From Gymnopus androsaceus JB14 (lineage: Eukaryota > Basidiomycota > Agaricomycetes > Agaricales > Omphalotaceae): 64,000 nucleotides of DNA. Positions 34,174 to 45,607 of the stretch are shown here, in pieces. The translations under genes and the position numbers were made by a program. A model generated the notes under the pieces. The model was not told the origin of the DNA. It saw only the letters and a list, made by a program, of their open reading frames with translations, and did not search any database. The stretch spans positions 1-64,000 of the forward strand of contig ML769697.1 in assembly GCA_009733575.1 (NCBI GenBank), read 5' to 3'. Every line of letters starts with the position of its first letter. Within the stretch, counting starts at the first letter, position 1.

Positions 34174-35831
34174 TTGCATTGTTACCACAACCACTGGTGT
34201 CCAACTGCCCAACACAACCACTCAGATTACCACTACAGAATGGCCCACAGACACCACTACTGTTATTCCACCTCGCAGCCTACTCGTGAGCCTTTGGCTC
34301 AGATTAATTCACCCTCCAACACCAAAATCCTCCTAGATGGCCAGTATCTACCAATCTCACGCACTGCCATTCAGGAATCCCCCACAATTTGCGCCAGCAC
34401 TGTACCTGGCCCAGAACCATTCAGAGAACCAAATCCCATCTCACTACATCAACTGTACAATTCCATTTGGGAATAACAACTCTCCAGCCTCTGTTGCAAC
34501 ATCTGCCACAGTGATCCAGCTCTCCACCGAAGCCAGAAACACACTCAGTGCCTCTGTGAGCCACAATACTCTGGTTTGCAAACATCCAAAAGTTTTTGAA
34601 CTGGGTGGGCAACAAAAACCTCACCCCAGTGATGTTCTTCCAGCAAACAAGACTGTTCTTTGCAATTACACTACCACATTCACAGGTTGCATGGTGGGTG
34701 GCACTGCATGTGCTCACATCTCAGCCATCAAGAGTTGGACTCTGCACAAAGTCAAAGCCAGGTTGAGTGGCAAACATCTCAATGCCATACTCAATGGAGT
34801 TGAGTGGAAAGCTCCTCCCTCTTCCTTCAGAAACCCCAGAACTCCAGTCAAGGAGGCACACCTTGTGTTTCTACATTGACCTCAACCTTGAGGGCACCAA
34901 TGGCAAAGAGTTTGATATTGCTGCAGCTGCTGACCTGATGTTTTTTTGGGCAACTTTGTGCCGGCAAAGTACTTCCAGACTCTCCTGACCTCTCTCATTA
35001 CAATCCCAGACAACACCCCCTCATATTGAACCTTGGTCAACCCAACAACCTAGGCACCTGCACCCTCAAACTCCCAGCACTAAGACAGCAGGGAGCAGAG
35101 GCGAGACTGCCTCCATCACTCCTCAGAACTCACCTGCATGCCCTCGGCATCAGGAAAAATGGTCTGGGCCCAGGGCTGACTTTAGGTTGACCCACAATGA
35201 CCTAAAGGACTTAAGGGAACCTAAGGATGCATAGGCCTCCTAGGCCACCTAGGTTGCCCAGACTGCCTCAGTTTCTTTGAGGTCACCTAGGTTGCCTAGG
35301 ATTTAGGGATAAACCTTGGGAATTTGAGGCAACCTGAGTAAAACTGAGTAAACCTGAGCTAACCTGAGGAACATGAGGTAGCCTGGGGTAGCCTGGAATA
35401 CCCAAGGTGACAAGGGTAGCCTAGGTTCCCTAGGTCATCATAGGTTTAACCCATTTTTGCTGATGACTCTGGTGGCCATTGCAGAACACATTAGGATTAA
35501 TCACCTGGACCCAGGGGATCCACTCTTTACATATAGAGATGATTTGGGTGACCTCCATTGTCTGACATGGGAAGAGTGCGTCAACCGCTGCAATGAAATC
35601 TGGAGACCCAGAGGAGTACCCAAGATTTCAGGCCACTGCTTTAGAATTGGTGGAACAACACACTACTTATGCAGAGGTGTACCTCCTGACATAGTAAAAG
35701 CTCTGGGATGCTGGAAATCGGATGCCTTCTTGGTCTACTGGAGGGACCTCAACACCCTGGCCTCCCTCCATCTACACAGACACCACTTCCAGCAGTTGTA
35801 CCATTCCTGTTTGTACACCGATTCCTTGTAA
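34174..35831 (+). pseudogene. Tyrosine recombinase (Crypton-like), split by a MITE
   Basis: Site-specific DNA recombinase relic. The N-terminal core-binding part is at about 34337-34880 (HISAIKSWTLHKVKARLSG, then NAILNGVEWKAPP). The catalytic part resumes after a MITE at 35466: AEHIRINHLDPGDPLF, SGHCFRIGGTTHYL with the H-x-x-R motif, and ALGCWKSDAFLVYWR, where W stands for the usual second His and Y is the expected nucleophile. This arrangement matches the Crypton-like recombinases common in agaricomycete genomes. Single-base frame breaks near 34877 and 34950 and the 318-bp insertion disable it. Confidence 0.7.
35148..35465. mobile_element. 318-bp CATCAG-family hairpin MITE inside the recombinase
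   Basis: Ends CATCAGGAAAAATGGTCTGG and, inverted, TAACCCATTTTTGCTGATG. The interior is made of CCTAGG, AACCTGAG and TAGCCTGG words, like the arms of 12730-13125. It interrupts the recombinase between the domain before the conserved AEHI helix and its upstream part. The flanking TA is not preserved here. Confidence 0.8.
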
Positions 35832-36261
35832 CCGCTTCACATCTTCTTGCAGATTCACAGCACATTGTATTCCATTTCTTTGCACCACCATTCAAACCAC
35901 ATTATATATTACACATACCGCGATTCCAGTACTGTACACCTCTACAGACCACTACTCTTTCCTCAGATCAGTCCCTCATGTAACCATTCGAGCCTTGTCT
36001 CTATTAACCTTTTCCTATATGTCAAATCCAAATACACTAGGTTAGCTCCTTTTAAGACCTTGCCCCTCAGTCACCATGGCTTGGGCTTTGCCCCTGTGGG
36101 TACGTCGTCTTCAGATGACGTGTCTTTGGCTTCTTTGGATGGGTTTTCATATCCGCATCCTCTGCACCCCCAGGTGGAATAATTATTCCAGCGCTAGGAA
36201 AAGTTTCCCGTCACTTGGAATAGATATTCCGCAGCCTTAGCCCAGCTCATATCATCAGTAG
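35832..36261. other. Spacer
   Basis: No gene. The palindrome TGGAATAATTATTCCA at about 36174-36189 stands out, followed by a similar TTGGAATAGATATTCC. Confidence 0.4.
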
Positions 36262-36778
36262 ATGATATGCCTTCTGGGAAAACCGCAACTGTATGAACCT
36301 GTATCGCGAAAGTTCCTTTCTATTTCCCAGGTCGATCTTTTAATTGATATGGTCACTGAGGAAAACCGACACTGGCTCATCCTGCACGATGTTGGACCAC
36401 CGGAAAACGATGATTTGCTGAAGATTCTCAAGAGCGAAGCTTTCTTTAAGCAGAGACCACCAGAGTGTTTGAAGCTCCTGCAGACGGCCGCCAACTCTTT
36501 CTATGAGGAACTCAAGTTGCATGCGACTCAAGCAAAACCAGTCAAGTAAGAAAATACTTCTGTATCTTCTATGCAGACACTATTTACACCGTTATAGACA
36601 TCCCAATTATCAGCGCCCAAACATATTTTTCTCAAAGGACTTCAAGAAAGCATTCCCCATAGATTGGGACGATCCTCCGAGAGAAAAGGCGGTTAGTGCT
36701 CCGGTTAAATACCTCGTTCTCCTCAAGTATTACTTACAAGTTAGTGATCCTAGGATGATGCTTGGCTTGCAAAAATGA
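36262..36778 (+). CDS. Unrecognised two-exon gene
   Basis: Exon 1 runs from the ATG at 36262 to a GTAAGA donor near 36547. After an intron ending TTATAG near 36597 the frame continues in exon 2 (HPNYQRPNIFFSKDF, AFPIDWDDPPREKA) to the stop at 36778. Exon 1 has a helical, acidic character (DLLIDMVTEENRHWLILHD). No domain recognised. The ATG is preceded by a possible 3' splice site (CAGTAG), so it may be the 3' part of a longer gene. Confidence 0.5.
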
Positions 36779-37100
36779 AGAATGTCGAGATTTGGTTCAC
36801 TGGGAAACACGTTACTACCAAGAGTGCACGATGCTATTCCGCATGAAACAGCCTAAAGCATGAGCGGATTCCGACCTGGCATCGATAATTCGTAGAGAGG
36901 TAGAAAAATATGAAGGATAGAAGATAGGCGGACGAGAATACAAGATTGAAGGATATTAGGATAGGAGGACAGAGATAATAGATTATAGGCCAAATTGGTT
37001 TCAGAATTCAACAATCACCATAATGCAACTTAATATGCCGCTTCCTTCTGAGTTCACCAAACTCTCTCTTCAAAAAGAAACATTCATAGATCCTTAAGAC

Positions 37101-37478
37101 ATGTCCACACTATTCCCTCATCCATCCGACTCCAAATCCCGAAACCACAACATCGATAAACCAACGCATTTCCCTCTGTGGCAATCTGCGACGAAGCAGG
37201 GAACGGGGATAGTGTCGACAGCACATTCAAGTGGCACGGATACGTCTCTCCACTCCGCTTATCGATCCATCCACCGTCTTCACCGCAACACGTACGAAAA
37301 TGAAGAGGATGAGACCCAATCACTACTTCAAGCTTGGGTATATCTACTACCAAGACCCAAAAACCGCTATTTACGCTTCTTTCCTGCTTTCTTGAACAGC
37401 TTGGCCATGATTGTTTGTCGATGTCCTAGCGAACCAGCGGAACCTCAGCCTCCGCTACCGGAAATATTAAAGGACTAG
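37101..37478 (+). CDS. Unrecognised open frame, 125 codons
   Basis: Single continuous frame rich in Ser, Arg and Pro, with a more hydrophobic stretch near the end (FFPAFLNSLAMIVC). It meets the 3' end of the GTPase gene tail to tail. No homology recognised. It could be real or chance. Confidence 0.3.
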   Translation: MSTLFPHPSDSKSRNHNIDKPTHFPLWQSATKQGTGIVSTAHSSGTDTSLHSAYRSIHRLHRNTYENEEDETQSLLQAWVYLLPRPKNRYLRFFPAFLNSLAMIVCRCPSEPAEPQPPLPEILKD

Positions 37479-37489
37479 GCTCGCTGAAA

Positions 37490-39280
37490 TCAGGAACCTC
37501 GATTTCCAGATTGTTGATCATGTTGCATAACCCTTCGTAATCCAGCCCAATCAGAGTATGTGGATTGAGACTGTGCTTGCCGACAAGCACCTTTCCGGAC
37601 TCGCTTTGCAGTGGCGCTTTGCGACACATACCACTTGATAAGTCTCTCAACAACGTCCTTGTCCTTTGCGCGAAGCAAGAATATGTGCTGCATGATAATC
37701 ACGCTATCTGTTGTGATTGAGATTCAGCGTAGCGTAAAAAGAAAGGCAGATGTATGACCATATGTTCAAGCTGAGCAGAGAGCTGGAGTTCGCGACGCCA
37801 CTGCCAAATTTCTTGCAAATCGTGCGAGTCAGGGTGTCCTAGGATTCGTGGACTGTAGTCAATGTGGCGCTGAAGTTGGTAATCAAGCTGGGATATGTGA
37901 GCTATGCTCAAATGCTGAAAAGCTAGTCACTCACCCACGCAAATAGCGTCTGTGGGTGCGTGTAGGACCAAATCGTGTTCCAAGGCTCAACAAGCCGCTT
38001 CCTATCTATAGGACGCGCGCCTAATTTTTTATAGTTGTCTGTATGAAGGGATTTAAAAAAGGGTTTGGCAGTTAGAATAAGGCCGCAGCGTACCGCCCAT
38101 GCCCGATCTACAGACGAACACCTAGTAAGTAGCATAATCTCAGAATGCAGCGTAGCAGTACCTTAATGATAGATCAACCTTGACTGTTAAGTCTGCCGTC
38201 TGAGCTGTCACGAAGAGCTCTCTGAGCTTATGCTGCTCGTTTCGTTGCCCAGGAGTGATATTGGGATCATTCGGGGGGTCCAGTGCTACCATAGTCTGTT
38301 TTATAAGCTCACTCAATCTCGAGTCGTTAGGTTGAGACTCGTTAGCTGATAAATTCTGTTCAAAAAGATGGACCACCGGAGGATGCGTAACGACTTACTA
38401 TTTGAGAGAGCAACAATCGCTTTCGGCGGCTGGGGCAGATCTTGAAGTTGAGGACGGTAGCATTCGTTGAAACGGTTTTTCGCCACTTGCACCGCCTGCT
38501 TCTCGAGTTCATCTTCGTCCATATCTAGCCCTTCTTCATCCGCAGCTTCTTCTAGCTCCTGCAGAACATCTCGGACAAATGCGTCAAACTTGGTTATAAC
38601 CACGATGACTGGCACTGGGCTAGACGTGAGCACAACGCCCCCAACGCCGCCGAATAATACAGCCAACCTTTCTTCAAAGTCGAGAAGAACTCTCGTTCCG
38701 CGTGCTGTATTGGTCGCGAATTCATCTCGACGACAATACCTGGAAGGTTTTTGTCAGGCAAATCGAGCCGGCCAAGGGAGAGAATGGGAACCAGCGGCGG
38801 GGGGCTTACCAGACCATGTGTAATCTCTCGTTGATGTCCTCCATCGTAGCCCTGCGCTCGATAAAATTATTCACTACCCCAAGTTCTGTACGCTGTCCAG
38901 CCTCAAAGCCTTCAGAGTCATGTGCGACCAACCTGTTGTTATGTTGGAATCTGAGCTCTCGATCTATGTCGTGAACTCCGCGCTATGCAGAAAGAAATAT
39001 GAGCAAGAAACAGTAAGTATCACGAATCGATTCTCTACCGTGGTGCTAGGTCTATCTGCCTAAAAGTGATTGGAAATGAGATAATGTTTTGCAAAAGAGC
39101 TATTTTGGAAACGTATTACATCCTCGCCGCATACCTGCATGAGTAACGGAAGTATACATATCAGCAATGCAACCGATGGACTAGAGAACGAAAGATATCA
39201 CTAACTTTACTGAGTATCGTGGTCTTTCCACATCCTGTTTTTCCAATGATTAGTAGCCTAAAGCGTCTGATTTCGGACAT
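37490..39280 (-). CDS. P-loop GTPase (fungal G-domain family)
   Basis: Member of a large agaricomycete family of small-GTPase-like proteins whose cellular role is unknown. From the start (MSEIRRFRLLIIG): Walker A GKTGCGKTTI, two tiny exons (CGED..., ADRPSTT), then RGVHDIDREL, the G3 box in HDSEGFEAG, a helix ERRATMEDINERLHMVW, the exon beginning YCLEINSRRDEF with the G4 box VITKFDAF, an acidic coiled segment (DEEGLDMDEDELEKQAV), and an alpha-helical C-terminal half (RLSELIKQTMVALDPP; DRAWAVRCGLILTAKP; then VVERLIKWYVSQS). About nine short introns, GT-AG where I followed them. An in-frame upstream ATG at 39478 exists, but the family usually starts close to the P-loop. Confidence 0.75.
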
Positions 39281-39484
39281 CACGGCTCGATGGAGGTCTA
39301 CTACTCTAAGAGATGGTGGAAGGAAGGAAAGAAGTTGGTTTATTTTTCGCGCCAAGCTTGCGCCAAGCACTGATGATACTGTGGGAATGTTTTCTACCAA
39401 ATCGATTCGAGACACCAAATCCAGAGAGTGAAAGGCGGCTACTGTAATATGCAATGCACTAGTCCGGCGCAGAAGCACACGGTT

Positions 39485-40014
39485 TCAAGAAGTGGACAGG
39501 AGGGGAGGGGAACTTCGATTGGTATAACTCGATCCCATCAAAATTCTTTGGGATCCGCGAACCTGTCGGAATTCCTTGATATGACACTTTCTCGACCGTT
39601 TGCTCTCCGTTCCGTCACAGCCGTGACCCGACTTGGACCCTCGGACTTTTTTCTTCAAGCTGGATTGAAAGCCATGCATCTTTCAATTTATCTCGGAATT
39701 TTTCATTGCAGATCAGCTGAGCTACAGGAGCCCATAGGCAATCTGGATCAGGCAGAGGGAGGGCTGGGGAGGGCAAGTAGGAAGTCCGAAGAATCTGACT
39801 TAGACGGGGATTTGCATTTTTTATTGTAGTATTGTAGAAATATATTGGATTCTTTACAAAAATGTGCCGCTGAGCATTTACCGCCTGCTTCCAAGTTCCT
39901 GCTTTCTAAGCCGTCGTTTTTCTTTCCTGAGTGGCATCGTGATAACTTGGAGTTTCGAATTGCGTGTCCGTGACGGTCCATCAAATCAATTCTCTCTTCA
40001 AGTAGAATCCATTC
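39485..40014. other. Spacer, no supported gene
   Basis: Overlapping frames on both strands, none with a recognised domain or splice support. Confidence 0.4.
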
Positions 40015-40179
40015 CAGCTGTTCCAAAAAACCTAGGCCACTTTGTAATTTTGCTGCAGTGACGCAAGACATTCAATTCTGGTGGGGCTTGTAGGCGATTG
40101 AATCAAACGGAGTAGCAACTGAATAGGGAGCCGTATGTAAACAATTTTTTGAAGTGGCCTAGGTTTTTTGGAACAGCTG
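40015..40179. mobile_element. 165-bp MITE with CAGCTGTTCC ends
   Basis: Inverted ends of about 28 bases: CAGCTGTTCCAAAAAACC at left and GGTTTTTTGGAACAGCTG at right, containing the palindrome CCTAGG. Unique interior. No clear target duplication. It lies 58 bases from the next MITE. Confidence 0.75.
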
Positions 40180-40237
40180 TCAGATCCATCCGTATCACTG
40201 AGTATACCTGAGAGCTTACCCATTTGGCAACGCGTTA

Positions 40238-40715
40238 CAGCGGATTCCGAAAACCTTGGCATGTGCATCAATTTTTTTTCCGGCAATAAAATATTTCGTA
40301 AACCACAGCCAACGCCGTAAATGCTCCATAAGTGCGCATGATTCTTCGTAGTACACTGCTGTAATTTGTAAATTCTATCTTGGATACCTATGTATCTTTC
40401 GCTGCTATCATTAGGCAGGATGTAGAGGAACACCAAACACGCACACGCACTCTACCTTGAAGCTACATCTGGCTGCATATGAGCCATCCGCTCACTCAGG
40501 CGAACACATTTACAGGCACATCCTTAGCATGGAGGTAGTACTAGTAGTAGGCATTGCAATGTACTAGTAGTTTGGTAGTAGAGTAGTAGTCTAGTAGTAG
40601 TACTAGTGCGCTTTTGAGTGCTTCTGTGTGGTTGCCAGGTGGTTGCTATGGATTACGAAATATTTATTTTTGAACAAAAAATATCGGCACATGCCAAGGT
40701 TTTCGGAATACCCTG
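40238..40715. mobile_element. 478-bp Tc1/mariner-like MITE with CAGCGGATTCCG ends
   Basis: Left CAGCGGATTCCGAAAACC and right GGTTTTCGGAATACCCTG, with inverted similarity continuing through GGCATGTGC and AAATATTTCGTAA. TA lies on both sides (40236-40237, 40716-40717). Its middle carries a degenerate (AGT) microsatellite at about 40530-40615. Confidence 0.75.
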
Positions 40716-40754
40716 TAAGTGCGCTACATTGGTGTATGTATAACAACGTAAGTA

Positions 40755-41018
40755 CAGTGACGGCCAGATCAAATCCACACCCCCGGATTTGGAAACCGGT
40801 TATGTCACCAGCGCTTAAGTCTTCTATCCCCAAAAACATGTTGTTTTTTTTGGACATTGTGGTATATAAGAATGGCGTATGCTTGGTAGGGGTCATTCTA
40901 ACAGGAGGTAGCCCTGTAGAAAACCTAAAAGCTTTTTTTCTGTTCGGATATTGCTACAAGTAGGGCTTAAGCGCCGGTGACGTAATCCGGGGGTGTGGAT
41001 TTGATCTGGCCGTCACTG
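40755..41018. mobile_element. 264-bp Tc1/mariner-like MITE with CAGTGACGGCC ends
   Basis: Perfect inverted ends of about 35 bases: CAGTGACGGCCAGATCAAAT and ATTTGATCTGGCCGTCACTG, with TA at 40753-40754 and 41019-41020. CAGTGACGGCC-type termini and TA targets are characteristic of Tc1/mariner elements. Non-coding interior. Confidence 0.85.
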
Positions 41019-42058
41019 TATGTGTACAACGCGTTGGCGCTCAATTACCGCTCGATGGATGCACCAGCACTCCGACCTTAATTGTCACGCCTCCAGCGCT
41101 CTCCTGAACTTCCGAACACCTTCCGAAGCACTTACTTCAATAAGAAACGGGCTCGGAGAGGAACAATGACGAGAAAATACCTTTTTAGGGCTTGTTCCTG
41201 CGTTATGACACATTCCGGTTGTATTCCGCTCCTTCTTGATGGGATCGAGTTCTACCCATCGACTGTGTACTCGACAGGAGGGTGCAAATCTCTAGAGAAC
41301 GATCACCAAGAGAAAAACCCCGTCATTAGCTTCGTGAGCGTCCAGGAACCATAATCAATGGTATTGGATGACTCCCGTCAAATTGGACACCGTGTCGAAT
41401 TGAGTCTGAGGTTCTATGAGATCACAATGTTGCAGGAATGAAATGAGACGTACTGGAAAATTAGTCTCGCAGACCAATTTCTCGAAGTGAAATAGTTGTT
41501 TTCAAACTTCAAGTCAAACATGTACAGGCACTCGAGTGCGATTTAAATGGTCATCCTTTCATCGAATATCCATGCTTCCGAAAAGTTGATAGATAATTCC
41601 TGGCGGCCGAGCAAAATGGAAAAAAGCCGTCCTGAAGGAAATCAAGAATCGTGAGCAAATGCTCCTTGTCTTCTTACCTCCATCTTCTCACCGCCCTTCA
41701 CTGCTACGGCGATTCTCGGAACTGTTTCAACCCTACACATTAATTGTCTGTTGAAGTTGGAAGGAACACCATTCCAAAGCTGGAGATATGAATTCATGTC
41801 TATAGGCAAACCTATAGCAAAACTATTGTCTTTCAGTACTGCGCCTATCTCATGTAACCCCAAATCGTAAGCTCATTCAAAATGTTCATAAACATCAGCC
41901 CCTTCATCATCCCTTCATCTGCCTTTATCACACTTTTGACATGCAGACGTTGTTGAATAAGCACTCTACGGAAGTGTTCATTCATTATCACGTATGAATC
42001 TCACGACATACTTTGGCCCAACATTCGTTCAGATCTGTTCAGAAGCCTCTCCTAAACC
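41019..42058. other. Spacer with a short unrecognised frame (41082-41354, +)
   Basis: A 90-codon forward frame begins MSRLQRSPELPNTFR and has no recognised domain. The rest is probably the upstream region of the HeLo-like gene; pyrimidine-rich stretches precede its start codon. Confidence 0.35.
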
Positions 42059-43488
42059 ATGAGCTTTGGCGTCGGCGTTGGGGATGTCGTCCTGGTGGCC
42101 CAGTTAGCCTGGACCCTTTACAAAGGGTGCAGAGACTCCAATGATGACTTCCGGCGTCTGTCTACCGAAGTAGCCTCACTACACATAATCCTGAAGGAAA
42201 CGGAGGACATTATGGGTGAATTCACCGATCTCGACATTTCCCGGCGAAAGCGTCTCCAGATTCACGTCGATGGTTGCAATGACATCCTTAAAGATCTCCA
42301 GAAGCTGTTGAATTCGTACGAGTCTCTCCGGACTCAGTCACAGAGGACTTGGGATCGGATGAGGTTCGGTTTAGAGGATTTGGCGGACGTGAGGTCGAGG
42401 CTGATTAGCCAAGTAACGCTGTTGACTGCTTACAACACCTCACTAGCTAGGTATGCACATCGCATTTTTTGAACTCAGAATAGCACTCTGACTTTATCTT
42501 AGTGCCTCCCTAATAAGACTCGACAAACGTCTCACCAAGTTCTACAGCGAAGTGCGTGCAGGTTATCGTGAAGGGTCCATCATATCAGTTCCTGATGCGA
42601 TCGAGACTATCGAGTCCCCCGACGTATGGAACGAACTCCGTCGTGAACTTGAAGATGTCGGTCTCACTCCCGCGCTCATGGAGGAGCACCGTCCATATAT
42701 CACCAACTGGATGAAAGAATACCTTTTGCAGGGTACAGACGCTGATGGGCCTCCAAATACCATTCCTAATTCAGATGGATTAACGATCACCGCGAGCTCA
42801 TCCGCCGCTAGCTCCAGTTCGATTACCGTTGTCTCTAGTAACGAGCAGGAGTTCGAGGCCAAGGTGCGACAAAAACAGCCAAGCGAAGAGCTTCTCCTTC
42901 CTTCTCCTCCATTGAAAAAGAAGAAAGCAATGGATCCTACGAGGTTGGTCAGGAAGCTATTGCAGAAGCAGACAGCGATTGTTCAGGCTGCTAGCGATGG
43001 AGACCTAGATAAGGTCATCAACTTAATTAAACTTGGATGCAATGTTAACGCGATGGATCGTTGGGGGTGAGTATTGCAGTGCATTCTTTTTTCATAAGGA
43101 CGCTGATCTTTTTCTAGTTGGTCGGCTCTGAGTATGGCGGCTTATGGCAACCATCTCAAGATTGCTCGCGTCCTTCTTGATCACGGTGCTGACATCAATA
43201 ACGTCGATGTCGATGGTGATACTCCGTATCAACTCGCGACGAATAGAGGTCACTCGGATATGCTCATTTTATTTGATCTGGTTACGGCGGAGAGGGATCT
43301 GCGCGCGCGCGAGGAAGATGCTGAGCAACCTAGGAGGTAAGTCTTCCCTTGTACAGTGTTACGGGAACGTAGAAACTGATCAAGTATTTCTCCCGTGCAG
43401 GATCGAAGATATGTATAGGCGGATAACCTTGTTCACAGAATCATTTCAACAGTTTGATGAAGTGTATTTATTGTCCTTGACATGGTAG
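42059..43488 (+). CDS. HeLo-like N-terminal domain plus ankyrin repeats, intact, 420 aa
   Basis: Four exons join in frame (42059-42450, 42503-43066, 43118-43336, 43401-43488). The start MSFGVGVGDVVLVAQLAW opens an N-terminal helical domain of the fungal HeLo-like type (about residues 1-180; FRRLSTEVASLHIILKETED is typical), a family found at the N-terminus of fungal STAND/NLR-type receptors and cell-death proteins. A serine-rich linker with a basic KKKK patch follows (about 225-290), then two ankyrin repeats (GDLDKVINLIKLGCNVN; GNHLKIARVLLDHGADIN, about 305-380) and a short helical tail. No NACHT/NB-ARC domain lies between the two parts. The architecture suggests a stand-alone signalling or cell-death adaptor; that role is inferred. 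Confidence 0.8.
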
Positions 43489-43989
43489 AGTACATTTGAA
43501 TCTGTCTAGTGAAGTCTTTCTCTCGCTAAGGACAATATATCCTTCTACGTACACTGTTCATTGATAATCGTTATTTATCACGTCGGTTGCTTGTTCATCA
43601 TTCTATGTCGTTCTTTATTCTGTATTCGGTATTCTCGGGCTCTGTCACAGTCACTTCAAATGATAAAGCATGGCGACTTGGATTGTATGTATAGAGGCTG
43701 TGTAGATGCGTATGTCCAGAATTTCTATCCAACAATGTATCTCGTCCTGGGCAGCCCCCTAATGGAACTTGTGAGATGTCCAAGCAAGTCCAGATGAAGA
43801 AGAAAAGGTGTAGCGAAATGGCACCTAGCACACAAGTGTCGTTGACAGACAATATTTAAGGGCAGAGACAGGTCTAAAGCACACGAAGCTTTCTTCTCTT
43901 CCTCCACAAGCAGCGTCAATTGAATCACATTGGTCGGAGACCTTGCTTTCGCCACGATTTGACCTTTGATCGTCTTGTTCATCACTGTA
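43489..43989. other. Spacer between HeLo-like gene and amine oxidase
   Basis: Contains the 3' flank of one gene and the upstream region of the next. No separate gene supported, although several short frames overlap. Confidence 0.4.
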
Positions 43990-45607
43990 ATGCAGCACGA
44001 AAAGCCCAATCATGTCTGTATTGTAGGCGCCGGAGTCTCTGGCTTTGCGATGCGCAGATATCCTTCTCTCACACGGCTTCCAGGTTACCATGCTCGAAGC
44101 CAGAGACAGAATAGGTGGCAGAGTAAATGACCCAAGCCGTTCCCTAAAGCAATCTTCATTAACTCAGTTTTTAGATTTGCCAGTCCAAAGAACTGGGATA
44201 TGAAATCGATATGTAAGTTCAATCCGTTCCTGTTCATCAAGTCTCACAGATCCGAACACAAATCTGGTAGCGGAGCGAACTGGATTCATACTTGGGATAG
44301 CGGTGAAGTGCATCCGATATTACGGCTGGCGACAGAAACCAACACACCGATGCATCACTGGAACTCGAAGCAGATGTTGTTCGATTCTTTTGGGGAAGAT
44401 GCTTCCCGATGAGGAAACGGATAGGCTTTCGACACTGCTATGGAAAGTCATCGAGGAAGCGTTCGAATACAGCGCAGAAGCTCATAAAGATCATGGGCAG
44501 AGTATTCCCGCAAAGGATTCATTATACGATTTCATTCAAAGAAGGTGCAACGAGGAGCTAAAAGACGAACGAGAACAGGATACACTTTTGCAGATGAGCG
44601 AGATGTGGGGTGCTTACGTCGGTGAACCTGTGTGGAAGCAGAGTCTGAGATTTGCGTGGATGGAGGAATGCTGTGGAGGAGGTAGGAGCATTTCTACGAG
44701 AAATCTAACGGATCACTGATCAATTCGCAGAGGAAATGTTCGTGGCATCGAACTATTCCGCCATTATGGACAGAATATCGAAGGCCGCGACAGATAAAGC
44801 AGAAATTCTTCTTGGGAAGAGAGTAGTTTCTGTTCGAACACCTAAGGAGCGTACTTCGGGCCAAAAGGTCTGCGTTACTACTGATGACGGTTCTATCCGT
44901 GAATTCGACGAGGTGGTGATGTCGACTCCTTTGGGATGGCTCAAAAAGTACCCCGACTGCTTTATTCCGTCGCTGCCACCGAGACTCACCTCAGCTATCG
45001 ATAACTTGAAACTTTCTCAACTTGAGAAGGTATTCATTACATTCCCAACAGCTTTCTGGATAGAGGACAAGACAAACGACTCTTTTCCGAGTTACACAAA
45101 CTGGCTGCGGCCACGATATGCCGAAGAAACCAACCCTCATCACTGGCCGCAGGAGATCTGGAACTTGGCTGCGTTTTCACCACCAAATAATCACCCAACG
45201 ATTCTATTCTACCTCTATGGCGACTGCTCCAGGCATATAGTGAATTCTATACATGGCAATTCAAAGGAGGATAAACATAACTTTCTCGATAAATTCTTTT
45301 CCCATACTACTCTCGACTTCCAGGCTTCGACCCAAAGAACTCGGATTGTACTCCGCAAGCGATCTTGGCTACGGAATGGCTGAAAGATGAACTGAATGGT
45401 CACGGAAGTTATTGTAACTTTCAAACTGGGATAGAAGAAGCGGACAAGGATGTAGAAGCATTCAAGGAAGGTTGTGTAGAGCGGAGACTCTGGTTTTGCG
45501 GCGAACATGCTGCTCCGTTCGAGGAATGCGGAACGGTAGCTGGTGCATACTTGTCCGGGGAGTCTACTGGGGTGAAAGTTGCTGGGTTGTACGGCCTTAA
45601 GGCTTGA
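43990..45607 (+). CDS. Flavin-containing amine/polyamine oxidase, three frame breaks
   Basis: FAD-dependent oxidase of the amine oxidase family (oxidises amines or polyamines to aldehyde and H2O2). Visible parts: CIVGAGVSG (Rossmann GxGxxG) just after the start; LEARDRIGGR; MGANWIHTW region; LPDEETDRLSTLLWKVIEE; FDEVVMSTPLGWLK; FWIEDKTND; and the C-terminal flavin loop FCGEHAAPFEECGTVAGAY. Introns are short and GT-AG. Three one-base faults all sit in homopolymers: an extra T after VSG (about 44041), an extra G in GGGG (about 44395) and a missing base near 45298 before YSRLPGFDP. Every other feature is conserved, so base-call error is at least as likely as decay. Confidence 0.8.
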
